Positions 1 to 8,205 of a stretch of DNA of 64,000 nt are shown here, piece after piece (the first letter of the stretch is position 1; each line of letters starts with the position of its first letter). The DNA is from JBBDRJ01 sp963766295 (GTDB taxonomy: Bacteria; Actinomycetota; JAICYB01). Location: assembly GCA_963766295.1 (NCBI GenBank), contig CAVXYW010000001.1, positions 744,001-808,000 of the forward strand, written 5' to 3'. The position numbers and the translations under genes were made by a program. The notes beneath the pieces were generated by a model. The model was given only the letters and a program-made list of their open reading frames with translations, ran no database searches and was not told the origin of the DNA.

Positions 1-1398
1 GCACTGGTCGGTTTAGTGACGATCGTTGCTGCGTCCTCGTACTCGTTGGGACAACCAAGCGCTGTCGAAAAGGCGCAGCTCCGTTTAGCGCGAACGTCGA
101 TCGGCGCAGTCGTTGCGCTCTTGCCGGTGCTCGTGCTCGGAGCTTATGTACGCGAGAAAGGCGCGGGCTCCGCGTTCGGCGACTGGCCGCTCATGGGCGG
201 CGAGCTGATCCCGTCGTTCGACGCACCAGGGGCCGGCTTGCACTTCGCACATCGGCTTCTAGTGCTGCTGGCATCGGGTCACCTGATCGTTCTTGCGCTT
301 CGGGCGCGCTCCGACGATCGGCGCGATGTGCGTGTCCTCGGAATCGGCGGGCTGCTTCTCTTCTTTGGACAGGCTCTCGTGGGAGCCGCGAATGTTTGGA
401 CCGGCCTGCAACCGGCCGCTGTCGTCGGACACTCGTCGCTCGCGTATGTGACGTGGGCTGCCTACGTGGCTCTCGTTGTTGTTTCGCGGTACGGCGCTCA
501 AAGCGGAGGAGGTTCCGCACCGCTGATCCGAAAACCCTTCGCAAGCGTTCGCGCCTACGCGAACCTCACGAAGCCGCGCATCATCATCCTGCTTCTCGTC
601 ACGACGGTTCCGGCGATGGTGCTCGCACAACGCGGCATGCCGCCGCTTTGGTTGATGGGCGCGACTTTGCTCGGCGGGATGATGACGGCCGGCAGTGCGA
701 ACGCTCTTAATCAGTATCTCGAGCGCGACATCGACGAGAAGATGCAACGAACCCGCAAACGCTCCCTTCCATCGCATCTGGTGGATCCAACGCGAGCACT
801 CATCTTCGCGATCGCTCTCGGCCTCGCCGGGTTCGTTTGGCTGACCGTTGTTGTGAATCTGTTGAGTGCGATCCTTGCCGTGAGCGCGATCGCTTTCTAC
901 GTCCTCGTTTACACACTTCTGCTGAAACGATCGACTCCCCAGAACATCGTCATCGGAGGTGCGGCCGGAGCCGTGCCTGTGCTCGTCGGTTGGGCCGCCG
1001 TAACCGGAACCATCGAAGCACCGGCTTGGGTGATGTTCGCGATCATCTTTCTTTGGACGCCCCCGCATTTCTGGGCTCTCGCGATGCGTTACCGGGACGA
1101 CTACGCCGCTGCCGGCGTCCCCATGCTCCCCGTCGTTCGAGGCGATGATGCGACGACGCTGCAGATCTTCCTTTATGCGGTCGTGCTGGTCGTCTCGACC
1201 TTGGTCTTGTCTCCCGTCGGCGGTCTGGGTGTCTTGTATGCGGCCAGTGCAGCGGCTCTTGGCGGAGGGTTCATCTATAAGGCCGTACGTCTCCGGCTGG
1301 CTCCGAGCGCGGCCTCGGCCGTGAAGCTCTTCCGTTACTCGATCACCTACCTTGGCCTGCTGTTCGCAGCGATCGCGGTCGATCGGCTCGTTTGGTGA
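1..1398 (+). CDS. ctaB: Heme A synthase (CtaA half) fused to protoheme IX farnesyltransferase (CtaB), 5' partial
   Basis: Makes the heme O/heme A cofactors of cytochrome c oxidase in the membrane. Numbering from the GTG at 16: residues 20-160 match the second four-helix half of CtaA (AYVREKGAG...DWPL at 43-59, HFAHR at 76-80, a further His at 139). Residues 175-460 are a UbiA-type prenyltransferase with NQYLERDIDEKMQRT and YRDDYAAAGVPMLPV, the CtaB signatures. The frame has no stop back to base 1 and the first codons are hydrophobic, so the first CtaA half probably lies outside the window and GTG 16 is probably not the start. CtaA/CtaB fusions are known in other bacteria. A cupredoxin gene follows. 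Confidence 0.85.
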   Translation, partial: ALVGLVTIVAASSYSLGQPSAVEKAQLRLARTSIGAVVALLPVLVLGAYVREKGAGSAFGDWPLMGGELIPSFDAPGAGLHFAHRLLVLLASGHLIVLALRARSDDRRDVRVLGIGGLLLFFGQALVGAANVWTGLQPAAVVGHSSLAYVTWAAYVALVVVSRYGAQSGGGSAPLIRKPFASVRAYANLTKPRIIILLLVTTVPAMVLAQRGMPPLWLMGATLLGGMMTAGSANALNQYLERDIDEKMQRTRKRSLPSHLVDPTRALIFAIALGLAGFVWLTVVVNLLSAILAVSAIAFYVLVYTLLLKRSTPQNIVIGGAAGAVPVLVGWAAVTGTIEAPAWVMFAIIFLWTPPHFWALAMRYRDDYAAAGVPMLPVVRGDDATTLQIFLYAVVLVVSTLVLSPVGGLGVLYAASAAALGGGFIYKAVRLRLAPSAASAVKLFRYSITYLGLLFAAIAVDRLVW

Positions 1399-1456
1399 CT
1401 TGGTTGAGCGCACCTTCCTGTGTTGTCATGCTTCCGGTCTGATGGAGTCCTTTCTG

Positions 1457-2188
1457 ATGAAGTCTTGGCGACGCCTTCGTTGGCTCATCCCGGCCGGCTT
1501 TCTGCTGGCGACTGTGGCATGCGGTAAAACTCCGGAAACTACCGAGCAAGCGCGTGGCGTCCTTTCGGGAGTGAACATCGTGCTCGCGATGACCGTCGTC
1601 CTCGTGGTCATCGCCGGCGGACTTTTGATCGGTGCGTTCGGGTTCGATCGGTTCGTGCGGTCGCGCAAACGGCTCGCCGAAGTGCCCGCGGAACCGGAGG
1701 AGGAAGGCGACGAGGTCGTGGCCGGTATCACAGTCGGTCGGGCAGGCGTTCCGCGCTGGCTGTACGCGTTCTACGTCCTCATCCCGGTCTTCGCGATGCT
1801 TTACGTTTTCACGAACATCCCGATCGAAGCCGACGAAGCTGGCGCTGAACCGACTGCAACGCCGCAGGGCCCATGCACCGAGTGCACGATCGTCGCCAGC
1901 GGAATCGCTTTCGACCTCGATGAGATCATCGCTCCAGCGGCGACCGACATCACCGTGACATTCGATAACCAGGACACCGGAGTGCCGCACGACTTCACGG
2001 TTTGGGAATCGGAGGCGGCGGCCGGCGCGGGTGGCGACGCCGGCCAGATCGCGACCAGCGGGACGATCAACGGAGGTGTCAGCAAAGACGTCACCTTCAA
2101 TTCCGACGGCGCGGGCGAGTATTACTTCAACTGCACCATCCACCCGCCGTCGATGAACGGCACCTTCGAAGTCGTCGCGGAAGGCTGA
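1457..2188 (+). CDS. Membrane-anchored cupredoxin-domain protein
   Basis: 243 residues. It starts with a lipoprotein-like leader (hydrophobic run ending ATVAC; the -3 Thr is not canonical), then has membrane segments at about 35-60 and 95-115 and an extracellular cupredoxin domain from about 140. Type-1 copper ligands are visible: His in VPHDF, then Cys, His and Met in NCTIHPPSM. The CxxxC of a CuA site is absent, so this is not a standard oxidase subunit II. ATG 1457 has GGAG 9 nt upstream; ATG 1442 is an alternative. Lying after ctaB, it may carry electrons or copper to the terminal oxidase (inference). Confidence 0.7.
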   Translation: MKSWRRLRWLIPAGFLLATVACGKTPETTEQARGVLSGVNIVLAMTVVLVVIAGGLLIGAFGFDRFVRSRKRLAEVPAEPEEEGDEVVAGITVGRAGVPRWLYAFYVLIPVFAMLYVFTNIPIEADEAGAEPTATPQGPCTECTIVASGIAFDLDEIIAPAATDITVTFDNQDTGVPHDFTVWESEAAAGAGGDAGQIATSGTINGGVSKDVTFNSDGAGEYYFNCTIHPPSMNGTFEVVAEG

Positions 2189-2202
2189 TTCTTTAGCGGC
2201 CG

Positions 2203-2208
2203 TAGACT
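2203..2208 (+). promoter_or_regulatory. Candidate -10 box of a leaderless promoter
   Basis: TAGACT lies 6 nt before the GTG at 2215, so transcription would begin at the start codon. No clear -35 is visible. Confidence 0.35.
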
Positions 2209-2214
2209 CAGGTT

Positions 2215-3462
2215 GTGTCCTATGACCTGATCGTCGCCGGTGGTGGTCCCGCAGGTTCCTCCGCAGCGTGGCGTGCTGCAAGCTCCGGTGCCCGCGTTCT
2301 CATTGTCGACAAAGCCGAGTTCCCACGCGACAAGCCTTGCGGTGATGGGCTGACCCCGCGCGCCGTCGCCTCGATAGACGCTATCGGTCTTGGCAACGAG
2401 CTCAAACGTTTCAACCGCGTGGACAAGCTTCGGATCCACGGCGCCGGTCGCACATTAACCTTCGATTGGCCGGGCTCGGACTCGTTCCCCGATCACGGCT
2501 ATGTGATCGCGCGAACCGATCTGGACGAGATGATGCTCCGCCATGCGGTGGCAGCGGGTGCAGAAGTGCGTGAAAAGACTGCAGCGGTTGCACCGATCGT
2601 AGAGAACGGTTCAGTGCGCGGCGTGACCGTTAAGCACAACGGCGCAACCGAAGAATTGCAGGCTCCAGTGGTTGTCGCAGCCGACGGAGCATCGTCGGTG
2701 ATCGGGCGTGCGCTGGGGATGGTGGCCGATCCCAAGCGTCCGATGGCTGCTGCGATGCGTGCGCACTTCGAAGCCAAGCGCCCGGTCGCAGACGACGGCG
2801 TCATCGAGAGCCATCTGGAATTGCGCGACGGCGACTCGCTGCTTCCCGGCTACGGATGGATCTTTCCGATGGGTGAGGGACGAATCAATGTCGGCGTTGG
2901 AGTGCTGTCCACCTACAAAGGCTGGCGCGAAGTGAACAACGCACACTTGATGGAAGTTTTCCTGCGAGCGCTTCCCAAAGATTGGGAACTGCCGGATCTG
3001 TCTGCGTTGCGTGAAAGCGGACAGCTCAAGGGCTGGCGCCTTCCGATGGGTCTTTCCGTGTGGCCGCCGTGGCGCCCCGGTGCGATCGCCTGCGGTGACG
3101 CCGCCGGCGTCATCAATCCGTTCAACGGTGAAGGGATCTCCGAGGCCGTTGAGTCCGGAGTGATCGGCGCCGAGGTCGCATTGGCTGCGATGGATCATCG
3201 GGGGCCAACAGATCTGTCCGTTTACGCGGAGCGTCTCGACGATCAATGGGGGCCGTATTACAGGCTGGCCCGAACATTCGTGAAGCTCATCGGACGCCCG
3301 CGCATCATGCGCGCCCTCACGGTTTTCGGCATGCGCGTCCCGCCGGTCATGGAGTTCGCCTTCAAGATGCTCGCCAACCTCTATCACGAGCAGGGCGGAG
3401 CCAAGGGCGACGCTCTGGTTCGCGCCATGCTGCGGGGCGCGACCGTGATCAAGGTCGGCTAG
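2215..3462 (+). CDS. Geranylgeranyl reductase family FAD-dependent oxidoreductase
   Basis: 415 residues. The N-terminal FAD-binding Rossmann motif is GGGPAGSSAA (residues 8-17), followed by KPCGDGLTPRAV near 42, the mark of the geranylgeranyl reductase group, and GDAAGVINPFNGEGISEA near 290, which holds the FAD ribityl/phosphate. These enzymes saturate isoprenoid double bonds; in actinobacteria a close relative (MenJ) reduces the menaquinone side chain. Standing directly before the complex I genes, a menaquinone role is plausible but not shown. GTG start, 26 nt after the cupredoxin gene, with a -10-like TAGACT just upstream. Confidence 0.85.
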   Translation: MSYDLIVAGGGPAGSSAAWRAASSGARVLIVDKAEFPRDKPCGDGLTPRAVASIDAIGLGNELKRFNRVDKLRIHGAGRTLTFDWPGSDSFPDHGYVIARTDLDEMMLRHAVAAGAEVREKTAAVAPIVENGSVRGVTVKHNGATEELQAPVVVAADGASSVIGRALGMVADPKRPMAAAMRAHFEAKRPVADDGVIESHLELRDGDSLLPGYGWIFPMGEGRINVGVGVLSTYKGWREVNNAHLMEVFLRALPKDWELPDLSALRESGQLKGWRLPMGLSVWPPWRPGAIACGDAAGVINPFNGEGISEAVESGVIGAEVALAAMDHRGPTDLSVYAERLDDQWGPYYRLARTFVKLIGRPRIMRALTVFGMRVPPVMEFAFKMLANLYHEQGGAKGDALVRAMLRGATVIKVG

Positions 3463-3476
3463 CCCCGACCTCCGCG

Positions 3477-3505
3477 TTGACCAACAGAGGCATGGCGTCT
3501 ATGCT
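3477..3505 (+). promoter_or_regulatory. Promoter of the first nuo operon
   Basis: TTGACC at 3477-3482, a 17-nt spacer, then TATGCT at 3500-3505: a good sigma70-type arrangement. The start point would fall near 3512, inside the palindrome that follows. Confidence 0.6.
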
Positions 3506-3523
3506 TTGTGAACAGAATCACAA
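3506..3523 (+). promoter_or_regulatory. Rex-like (or CRP-like) operator of nuo operon 1
   Basis: TTGTGAA-N4-ATCACAA matches the Rex box TTGTGAA-N4-TTCACAA at 13 of 14 fixed positions. The wider palindrome CTTTGTGA-N6-TCACAAAG spans 3504-3525. It also fits the CRP core TGTGA-N6-TCACA. It begins 1 nt after the -10 box and covers the transcription start, a repressor position. Rex, an NADH/NAD+ sensing repressor, controls nuo in Streptomyces coelicolor. Confidence 0.6.
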
Positions 3524-3565
3524 AGTAGGCGGACGGTCGAGAAGGCCGCGAGGAGGACGGGCCCG

Positions 3566-3643
3566 ATGACGGCACCTGACCCGCAGCTCACCTCGGTGGT
3601 TGCCCCGCCTTTCGGGCCGCAACTACCTTGGGGGCTCGACTAA
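3566..3643 (+). CDS. Possible 25-residue leader ORF upstream of nuoA
   Basis: An ATG at 3566 follows AGGAGG (3551-3556) and opens a 25-codon frame with a Pro-rich product (MTAPDPQLTS...PWGLD). It ends with TAA at 3641-3643, immediately before the GGGGGG ribosome site of nuoA and 10 nt before the nuoA start. It is in a different frame from nuoA. The position suggests translational coupling, but the length is too short to prove coding. Confidence 0.35.
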   Translation: MTAPDPQLTSVVAPPFGPQLPWGLD

Positions 3644-3653
3644 AGGGGGGTCC

Positions 3654-4010
3654 TTGCTCGCCAGCTACCTGCCCATCGCTTTCATGCTCGGTTTGGCGGG
3701 CGCCTTTGCCGTTGTATCGGTGGCCGCTTCGCGGGCCATCTCGCCCAAGGACCCAACGCCGCAGAAGCTCATGCCTTACGAGTGCGGCATAACCGATATC
3801 GATCCCCAGGTCGAGCGATTTCCCGTCCGCTTCTACCTGGTCGCGATGCTGTTCGTGATCTTCGACGTCGAGGTGATCTTGTTCTTCCCGTGGGCCGTTA
3901 GTTTCCGAGCCTTCCCGACTTACTCATTGATCGCGATGAGCGTCTTCATCTTCATGCTGCTCGTGGCTTTCGTGTACGAGTGGCGAAACGGAGGTTTGGA
4001 GTGGGACTAG
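3654..4010 (+). CDS. nuoA: NADH-quinone oxidoreductase subunit A
   Basis: 118 residues, three membrane helices. The conserved loop PYECGI with the acidic residues of the family and FDVEVILFFPWA are present. It is a small membrane subunit near the quinone entry of complex I. I chose TTG 3654 because AAAGGGGGG lies directly upstream and the protein then begins at the first helix; the frame upstream to 3600 has no such support. The last bases overlap nuoB. First gene of the 14-gene operon. Confidence 0.92.
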   Translation: MLASYLPIAFMLGLAGAFAVVSVAASRAISPKDPTPQKLMPYECGITDIDPQVERFPVRFYLVAMLFVIFDVEVILFFPWAVSFRAFPTYSLIAMSVFIFMLLVAFVYEWRNGGLEWD

Positions 4011-4483
4011 AAGAGCGACTTCCCGCGATTGTCACGACGTCGCTCGAGAAGCTCGTCAACTGGGGACGCAAAAACTCGGTATGGCCCGCGACCTTCGGGC
4101 TTGCGTGCTGCGCCATCGAGATGATGCAGACGGTGGCACCGCGCCACGACCTCTCACGTTTCGGGATGGAGCGCTTCGCCGCATCCCCGCGCCAGGCCGA
4201 CTTGATGATCGTCGCCGGACGCGTGTCGCAAAAGATGGCCCCGGTCCTCCGTCAGATCTACGACCAGATGACCGAGCCGAAGTGGGTCATCTCGATGGGC
4301 GCGTGCGCGTCGTGCGGCGGGATGTTCAACAACTACGCGATTCTCCAAGGCGTCGACCAGATCGTCCCCGTCGACATCTACGTGCCCGGATGTCCTCCGA
4401 CTCCCGAGATCTTGATGGCCGGGATCTTCCAGCTGCACAGGCAGATCCAAAAAGAGCCACTCAAGCTCGGAAGCGCGCGGTAA
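4001..4483 (+). CDS. nuoB: NADH-quinone oxidoreductase subunit B
   Basis: 160 residues; carries cluster N2, the last iron-sulfur centre before quinone. The ligands are visible: the adjacent pair in GLACCAIEM, a Cys in GACASCGG and one in VPGCPPTPE. GTG 4001 overlaps the nuoA stop by 10 nt and has GGAG 6 nt upstream; the frame also runs upstream to 3980 but that start lacks a ribosome site. Confidence 0.94.
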   Translation: MGLEERLPAIVTTSLEKLVNWGRKNSVWPATFGLACCAIEMMQTVAPRHDLSRFGMERFAASPRQADLMIVAGRVSQKMAPVLRQIYDQMTEPKWVISMGACASCGGMFNNYAILQGVDQIVPVDIYVPGCPPTPEILMAGIFQLHRQIQKEPLKLGSAR

Positions 4484-4492
4484 GGCGGAGAA

Positions 4493-5158
4493 GTGGAACG
4501 GCTGAAAGAGCTGGCCGACCAAGTTAGTGAACGTTTTCCCGAATCGTCGGTGTCCACAGAGGACGCTCCGGACATGGCCATCCTTGCCTGCTCGCCCGAT
4601 CACGTGACGGACGTCTTGAGAACAGCGCGCGACGACTTCGGCTTCGAGATGCTGACCGACGTCAGCTGTGTCGACTGGCTCCCGCGCGAGCCGCGCTTTG
4701 ACGTCAACTACCACCTGCTCTCGCTCGATCGCATGGAACGTCTGCGAGTCAAAGTGCGAATAGCCGATTCCGACGAGCCGACGGTTCCGAGCGCCGTCCC
4801 TGTTTATCCCGGCGCGAACTGGCACGAGCGGGAGGTGTTCGACTTCTTCGGGATCTCCTTCGCCGGCCACCCGAACCTTCGCCGCATCCTCATGCCGGAC
4901 GAGTGGATAGGACATCCGCTGCGCAAGGACTATCCGGTCGGCGGCGTTCCGGTTGAGTACAGGATCGAGCCGGCTTACGTAGGCGAGAACGTCGTCCCCG
5001 CCGACAGCCGACCGGCGGCCGGCGGCGTTCCTGCGCGATTGCGGCGCGACCGCGGACGCATGTCACACATGACGTGGACGGGTCCGCCCGCAACTGGTGT
5101 CAAGCGACGGGAACCGGACGAACCCGCCGCTCCTTCCGAGGAAGGAAAAGAAGAGTGA
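4493..5158 (+). CDS. nuoC: NADH-quinone oxidoreductase subunit C
   Basis: 221 residues. The 30-kDa subunit core covers about residues 1-160 with the signature WHEREVFDFFGISFAGHPNLRRILM. A hydrophilic tail of about 55 residues rich in Arg, Pro and Glu follows and has no equivalent in the second copy (170 residues). It pairs with NuoD in the peripheral arm. GTG start 9 nt after nuoB. Confidence 0.92.
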   Translation: MERLKELADQVSERFPESSVSTEDAPDMAILACSPDHVTDVLRTARDDFGFEMLTDVSCVDWLPREPRFDVNYHLLSLDRMERLRVKVRIADSDEPTVPSAVPVYPGANWHEREVFDFFGISFAGHPNLRRILMPDEWIGHPLRKDYPVGGVPVEYRIEPAYVGENVVPADSRPAAGGVPARLRRDRGRMSHMTWTGPPATGVKRREPDEPAAPSEEGKEE

Positions 5159-6375
5159 GCGACGTCCAAACGACGATGCCCGACACATCCGAGGTACGGG
5201 ATCTCTGGGTCGAGGACGAAACGATGCGGGTCAACATGGGCCCGCAACATCCGTCGACGCACGGAGTGCTTCGTCTGCGTGTCGAGATCGCCGGCGAAAC
5301 GATCGTGGCGATCGAGCCGATCATCGGCTACCTGCACACGGGCATCGAGAAACAGGCCGAAACACTCAACTGGATCCAGGTCGTAACCGACGTCACTCGT
5401 GCCGACTATCTGTCGCCCTTCTACAACGAACTCGCCTATGCGCTCGCCGTCGAGAAGCTCGTCGGAGTCGATGTGCCCGCGCGTGCTCAGTGGATCCGCA
5501 TCTTGATGTGCGAGCTGAACCGCATCTCCTCGCATCTGGTATGGCTGGCGACCGGCGGGCTCGAGCTCGGCGCCCTGTCCATGGCCACGTTCGCGTTCCG
5601 CGAACGCGAGATGATCCTCGATCTGTACCAAGCCGTGACCGGCTTGCGCATGAATCACGCGTACATCCGTCCCGGCGGAGTGAACATGGACTTCCGTCCC
5701 GAGCATTACGGGATGATCCGCGAGCTGCTCGATCTGCTTCCGAAGCGCTTCGACGAATACGAGAACTTCCTGTCCGCCAATCCCATCTGGATTCGCCGTA
5801 ACAAAGGCATCGGGATTCTCAAGCCGGAGGATGCGATAGGGCTTGGTGTTACCGGTCCGAACCTTCGTGCATCCGGCGTCGCGCACGACCTGCGCAAGAA
5901 GTCCAACTATCTCCCGTACGACCAGTTCGACTTCGAGGTCCCAACCGGCAGGACCGGAGATTGCTACGACCGATACATCGTGCGCATGAAAGAGATGCGC
6001 GAGTCGGCGAAGATCGCGAGCCAAGCACTGGAAGGACTACCCGAGGGTGAGTTCCGTGCTGCGGGCAAGCTCGTGCCTCCGCCGCGCAACAGACTCCCGG
6101 TTTCGATGGAGGCGGTGATCCACCACTTCAAGCTCTTCACCGAAGGTCCGCATGTGCCCGCCGGAGAGGTCTACTCCGCCGTTGAGAGCCCGCGCGGCGA
6201 GCTCGCGCACTTCGTCGTGTCGGACGGACGAGGCAGGCCCTGGCGTTTGCACATCCGCGGGCCGTCATTCACAAACCTCCAAGTGGTTGAGCTAATCGCC
6301 CCCGGTTCGCTATTGGCCGACCTGATTGCGATCCTCGCGTCGATCGATCCACTAATGGGAGACGTCGACAGGTGA
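5155..6375 (+). CDS. nuoD: NADH-quinone oxidoreductase subunit D
   Basis: 406 residues, 49-kDa subunit that forms the quinone pocket with NuoB. The quinone-site motifs GPQHPSTHGVLR and IGYLHTGIEK (His and Tyr that bind the quinone head in the family) are both intact, and the C-terminus ends IDPLMGDVDR as usual. GTG 5155 overlaps the nuoC stop; the frame extends upstream to 5074 inside nuoC, but that extension is not family-like. Confidence 0.93.
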   Translation: MSDVQTTMPDTSEVRDLWVEDETMRVNMGPQHPSTHGVLRLRVEIAGETIVAIEPIIGYLHTGIEKQAETLNWIQVVTDVTRADYLSPFYNELAYALAVEKLVGVDVPARAQWIRILMCELNRISSHLVWLATGGLELGALSMATFAFREREMILDLYQAVTGLRMNHAYIRPGGVNMDFRPEHYGMIRELLDLLPKRFDEYENFLSANPIWIRRNKGIGILKPEDAIGLGVTGPNLRASGVAHDLRKKSNYLPYDQFDFEVPTGRTGDCYDRYIVRMKEMRESAKIASQALEGLPEGEFRAAGKLVPPPRNRLPVSMEAVIHHFKLFTEGPHVPAGEVYSAVESPRGELAHFVVSDGRGRPWRLHIRGPSFTNLQVVELIAPGSLLADLIAILASIDPLMGDVDR

Positions 6376-6920
6376 ACGAACGCGTTCTGTCGGAAGCCTT
6401 CTACACGCACGCCGCCGAGGTGATCTCTCAGTATCCCGTCGCGCGGTCGGCGCTCATAATGCTGCTGCACGACGCGCAGGACGAGGTTGGATACATCACC
6501 GACGACGTCATCCGTGAGGTTGGAGATCTGATGGGTCTGAGCTCGGCCGACGTTGCCGGCGTGGTGACCTTCTACACGATGTTCAAGCGCAAGCACCCCG
6601 GGACGTACTTGATCTCGCTTTGCACCGAACCCGGCTGCGCGATGTTCGGCGCGGACGAAACTGCCGACAAATTGCGCGAGCTCGTCGGACCGGAGCGTGA
6701 GACGACATCCGATGGTTTGATGTCGTGGGAGCAGGTGGAATGTCTGGCGTTCTGCGGTGCCGCTCCTGCGGCACAGGTGAACTACCGAGACGTCCCCAAC
6801 TTCACGTCCGAGCGTTCGATCCGGCTGTGCGAAGCGTTGCGCGGCGGACGGGAGCTCTCCGACGTCATCGAGGAGCTCCGCGCCGACGCGAAACTGCCGG
6901 AGGTAACGGCGGATGCCTGA
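6372..6920 (+). CDS. nuoE: NADH-quinone oxidoreductase subunit E
   Basis: 182 residues, thioredoxin-like [2Fe-2S] subunit (N1a) of the NADH dehydrogenase module. Ligands are C-x4-C in CTEPGC and C-x3-C in CLAFC. It overlaps nuoD and nuoF, so the three are translationally coupled. The second operon lacks this gene. Confidence 0.92.
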   Translation: MNERVLSEAFYTHAAEVISQYPVARSALIMLLHDAQDEVGYITDDVIREVGDLMGLSSADVAGVVTFYTMFKRKHPGTYLISLCTEPGCAMFGADETADKLRELVGPERETTSDGLMSWEQVECLAFCGAAPAAQVNYRDVPNFTSERSIRLCEALRGGRELSDVIEELRADAKLPEVTADA

Positions 6921-8205
6921 GACCTCCGAGATCATCTTCAAGCGGCGAGGCCATCCGCAGAGTTATTCGATCGAGCACTACCTCGACACCGAAGGCTACG
7001 AAGGTCTGCGCAAGGCCGTCACCGAGATGACTCCCCAGGAGGTCATCGACACGATCGACGCGTCCGGCCTGCGAGGCCGCGGTGGCGCAGGCTTCCCAAC
7101 GGGACGTAAATGGTCGTTCATCCCGAAGGACTCACCCAAGCCGCGTTACGTCGTCGCCAACTGCGACGAAGGGGAGCCGGGCGCGTGGCACGACCGCGAG
7201 ATGATGGAGACGGACCCGCACGCACTCCTCGAAGGACTGGCGATTGCTTCGTACGCCATAGGCGGAAAGAAAGCCTTCATCTACTGCCGCGGTGAGTTCA
7301 TTCTCGCGCATGAGCGATTGGAGCAAGCCATCCGCGACGCCTACGGCCGGGGTTTCCTCGGCGAGAACATCTTCGACACCGACTTCTCATGCGACATCGT
7401 TCTGCATAGAGGAGCGGGCGGCTACATCTGCGGAGAAGAGACGGCACTCTTGGAATCGCTTGAGGGTTACCGCGGGATGCCGCGCTCCCGGCCCCCATTC
7501 CCGGCGGTCGAGGGGCTTTATGCATCGCCGACGGTGGTCAACAACACACAAACGCTCATGAACGCCGGCCCTATCATCCGCAACGGCGTCGAGTGGTTCC
7601 GCCAGTGGGGGACCGAAAAATCACCCGGTACTGCTGTCGTAAGCGTCTCGGGTGCCGTGCGCGCACCGCGAAACATCGAGGTCCCGATGGGGACGACGGT
7701 GCGCGAGTGCATCGAGCTTGCAGGCGGCGTCGACGACCGCGGGATGAAAGCGTTCTGTCCCGGTGGTTCGTCCACTCCGATGCTAATCGAGGAACACCTC
7801 GACACCGGAATGGACTACGAGTCGTTGCCGGCCGTCGGCTCGGTTCTCGGTGCGACCGCGATCATCGTTATCCCCAAGACGATGTGCATCGTCCGGGCCG
7901 TCGCGCGATGGATGATCTTTTACGAGCACGAGTCCTGCGGCAAGTGCACACCGTGCCGTGAGGGCACGAGCTGGCTCGCTCAGGTTCTCGAGCGGATGGA
8001 GCAAGGACACGGCACGAGCCGAGACCTCGCTCTTCTCGAAAACGTGAGCAAGAACATGGCAGGCAAGACGCTGTGTGCACTGGCCGACTTTGCAGCGGGA
8101 CCGGTGTTGTCGTCCCTCAAGTACTTCTTCGAAGAGTACGAAGAGCACGTCCGGCTCGGTGCTTGTCCGATGAAGCACGAGCCGGCGATGGCGGCCTCCC
8201 AATGA
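6913..8205 (+). CDS. nuoF: NADH-quinone oxidoreductase subunit F
   Basis: 430 residues; binds NADH, FMN and the N3 [4Fe-4S] cluster. The glycine-rich NADH/FMN site GLRGRGGAGFPTGRKW is at about residues 53-68, YICGEETALLESLEG near 170, and the cluster motif SCGKCTPCREGT near 345. This is the site of NADH oxidation for operon 1 only. ATG 6913 is preceded by GGAGG. Confidence 0.94.
   Translation: MPETSEIIFKRRGHPQSYSIEHYLDTEGYEGLRKAVTEMTPQEVIDTIDASGLRGRGGAGFPTGRKWSFIPKDSPKPRYVVANCDEGEPGAWHDREMMETDPHALLEGLAIASYAIGGKKAFIYCRGEFILAHERLEQAIRDAYGRGFLGENIFDTDFSCDIVLHRGAGGYICGEETALLESLEGYRGMPRSRPPFPAVEGLYASPTVVNNTQTLMNAGPIIRNGVEWFRQWGTEKSPGTAVVSVSGAVRAPRNIEVPMGTTVRECIELAGGVDDRGMKAFCPGGSSTPMLIEEHLDTGMDYESLPAVGSVLGATAIIVIPKTMCIVRAVARWMIFYEHESCGKCTPCREGTSWLAQVLERMEQGHGTSRDLALLENVSKNMAGKTLCALADFAAGPVLSSLKYFFEEYEEHVRLGACPMKHEPAMAASQ

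Noticed and set aside
259..1413. 384-codon minus-strand frame opposite ctaB
   Set aside because: Hydrophilic Arg/Asp/His-rich product, antisense shadow of a membrane enzyme with intact motifs.
1457..2188. Cytochrome c oxidase subunit II
   Set aside because: No CxxxC CuA motif; the single Cys, His and Met fit a type-1 copper site.
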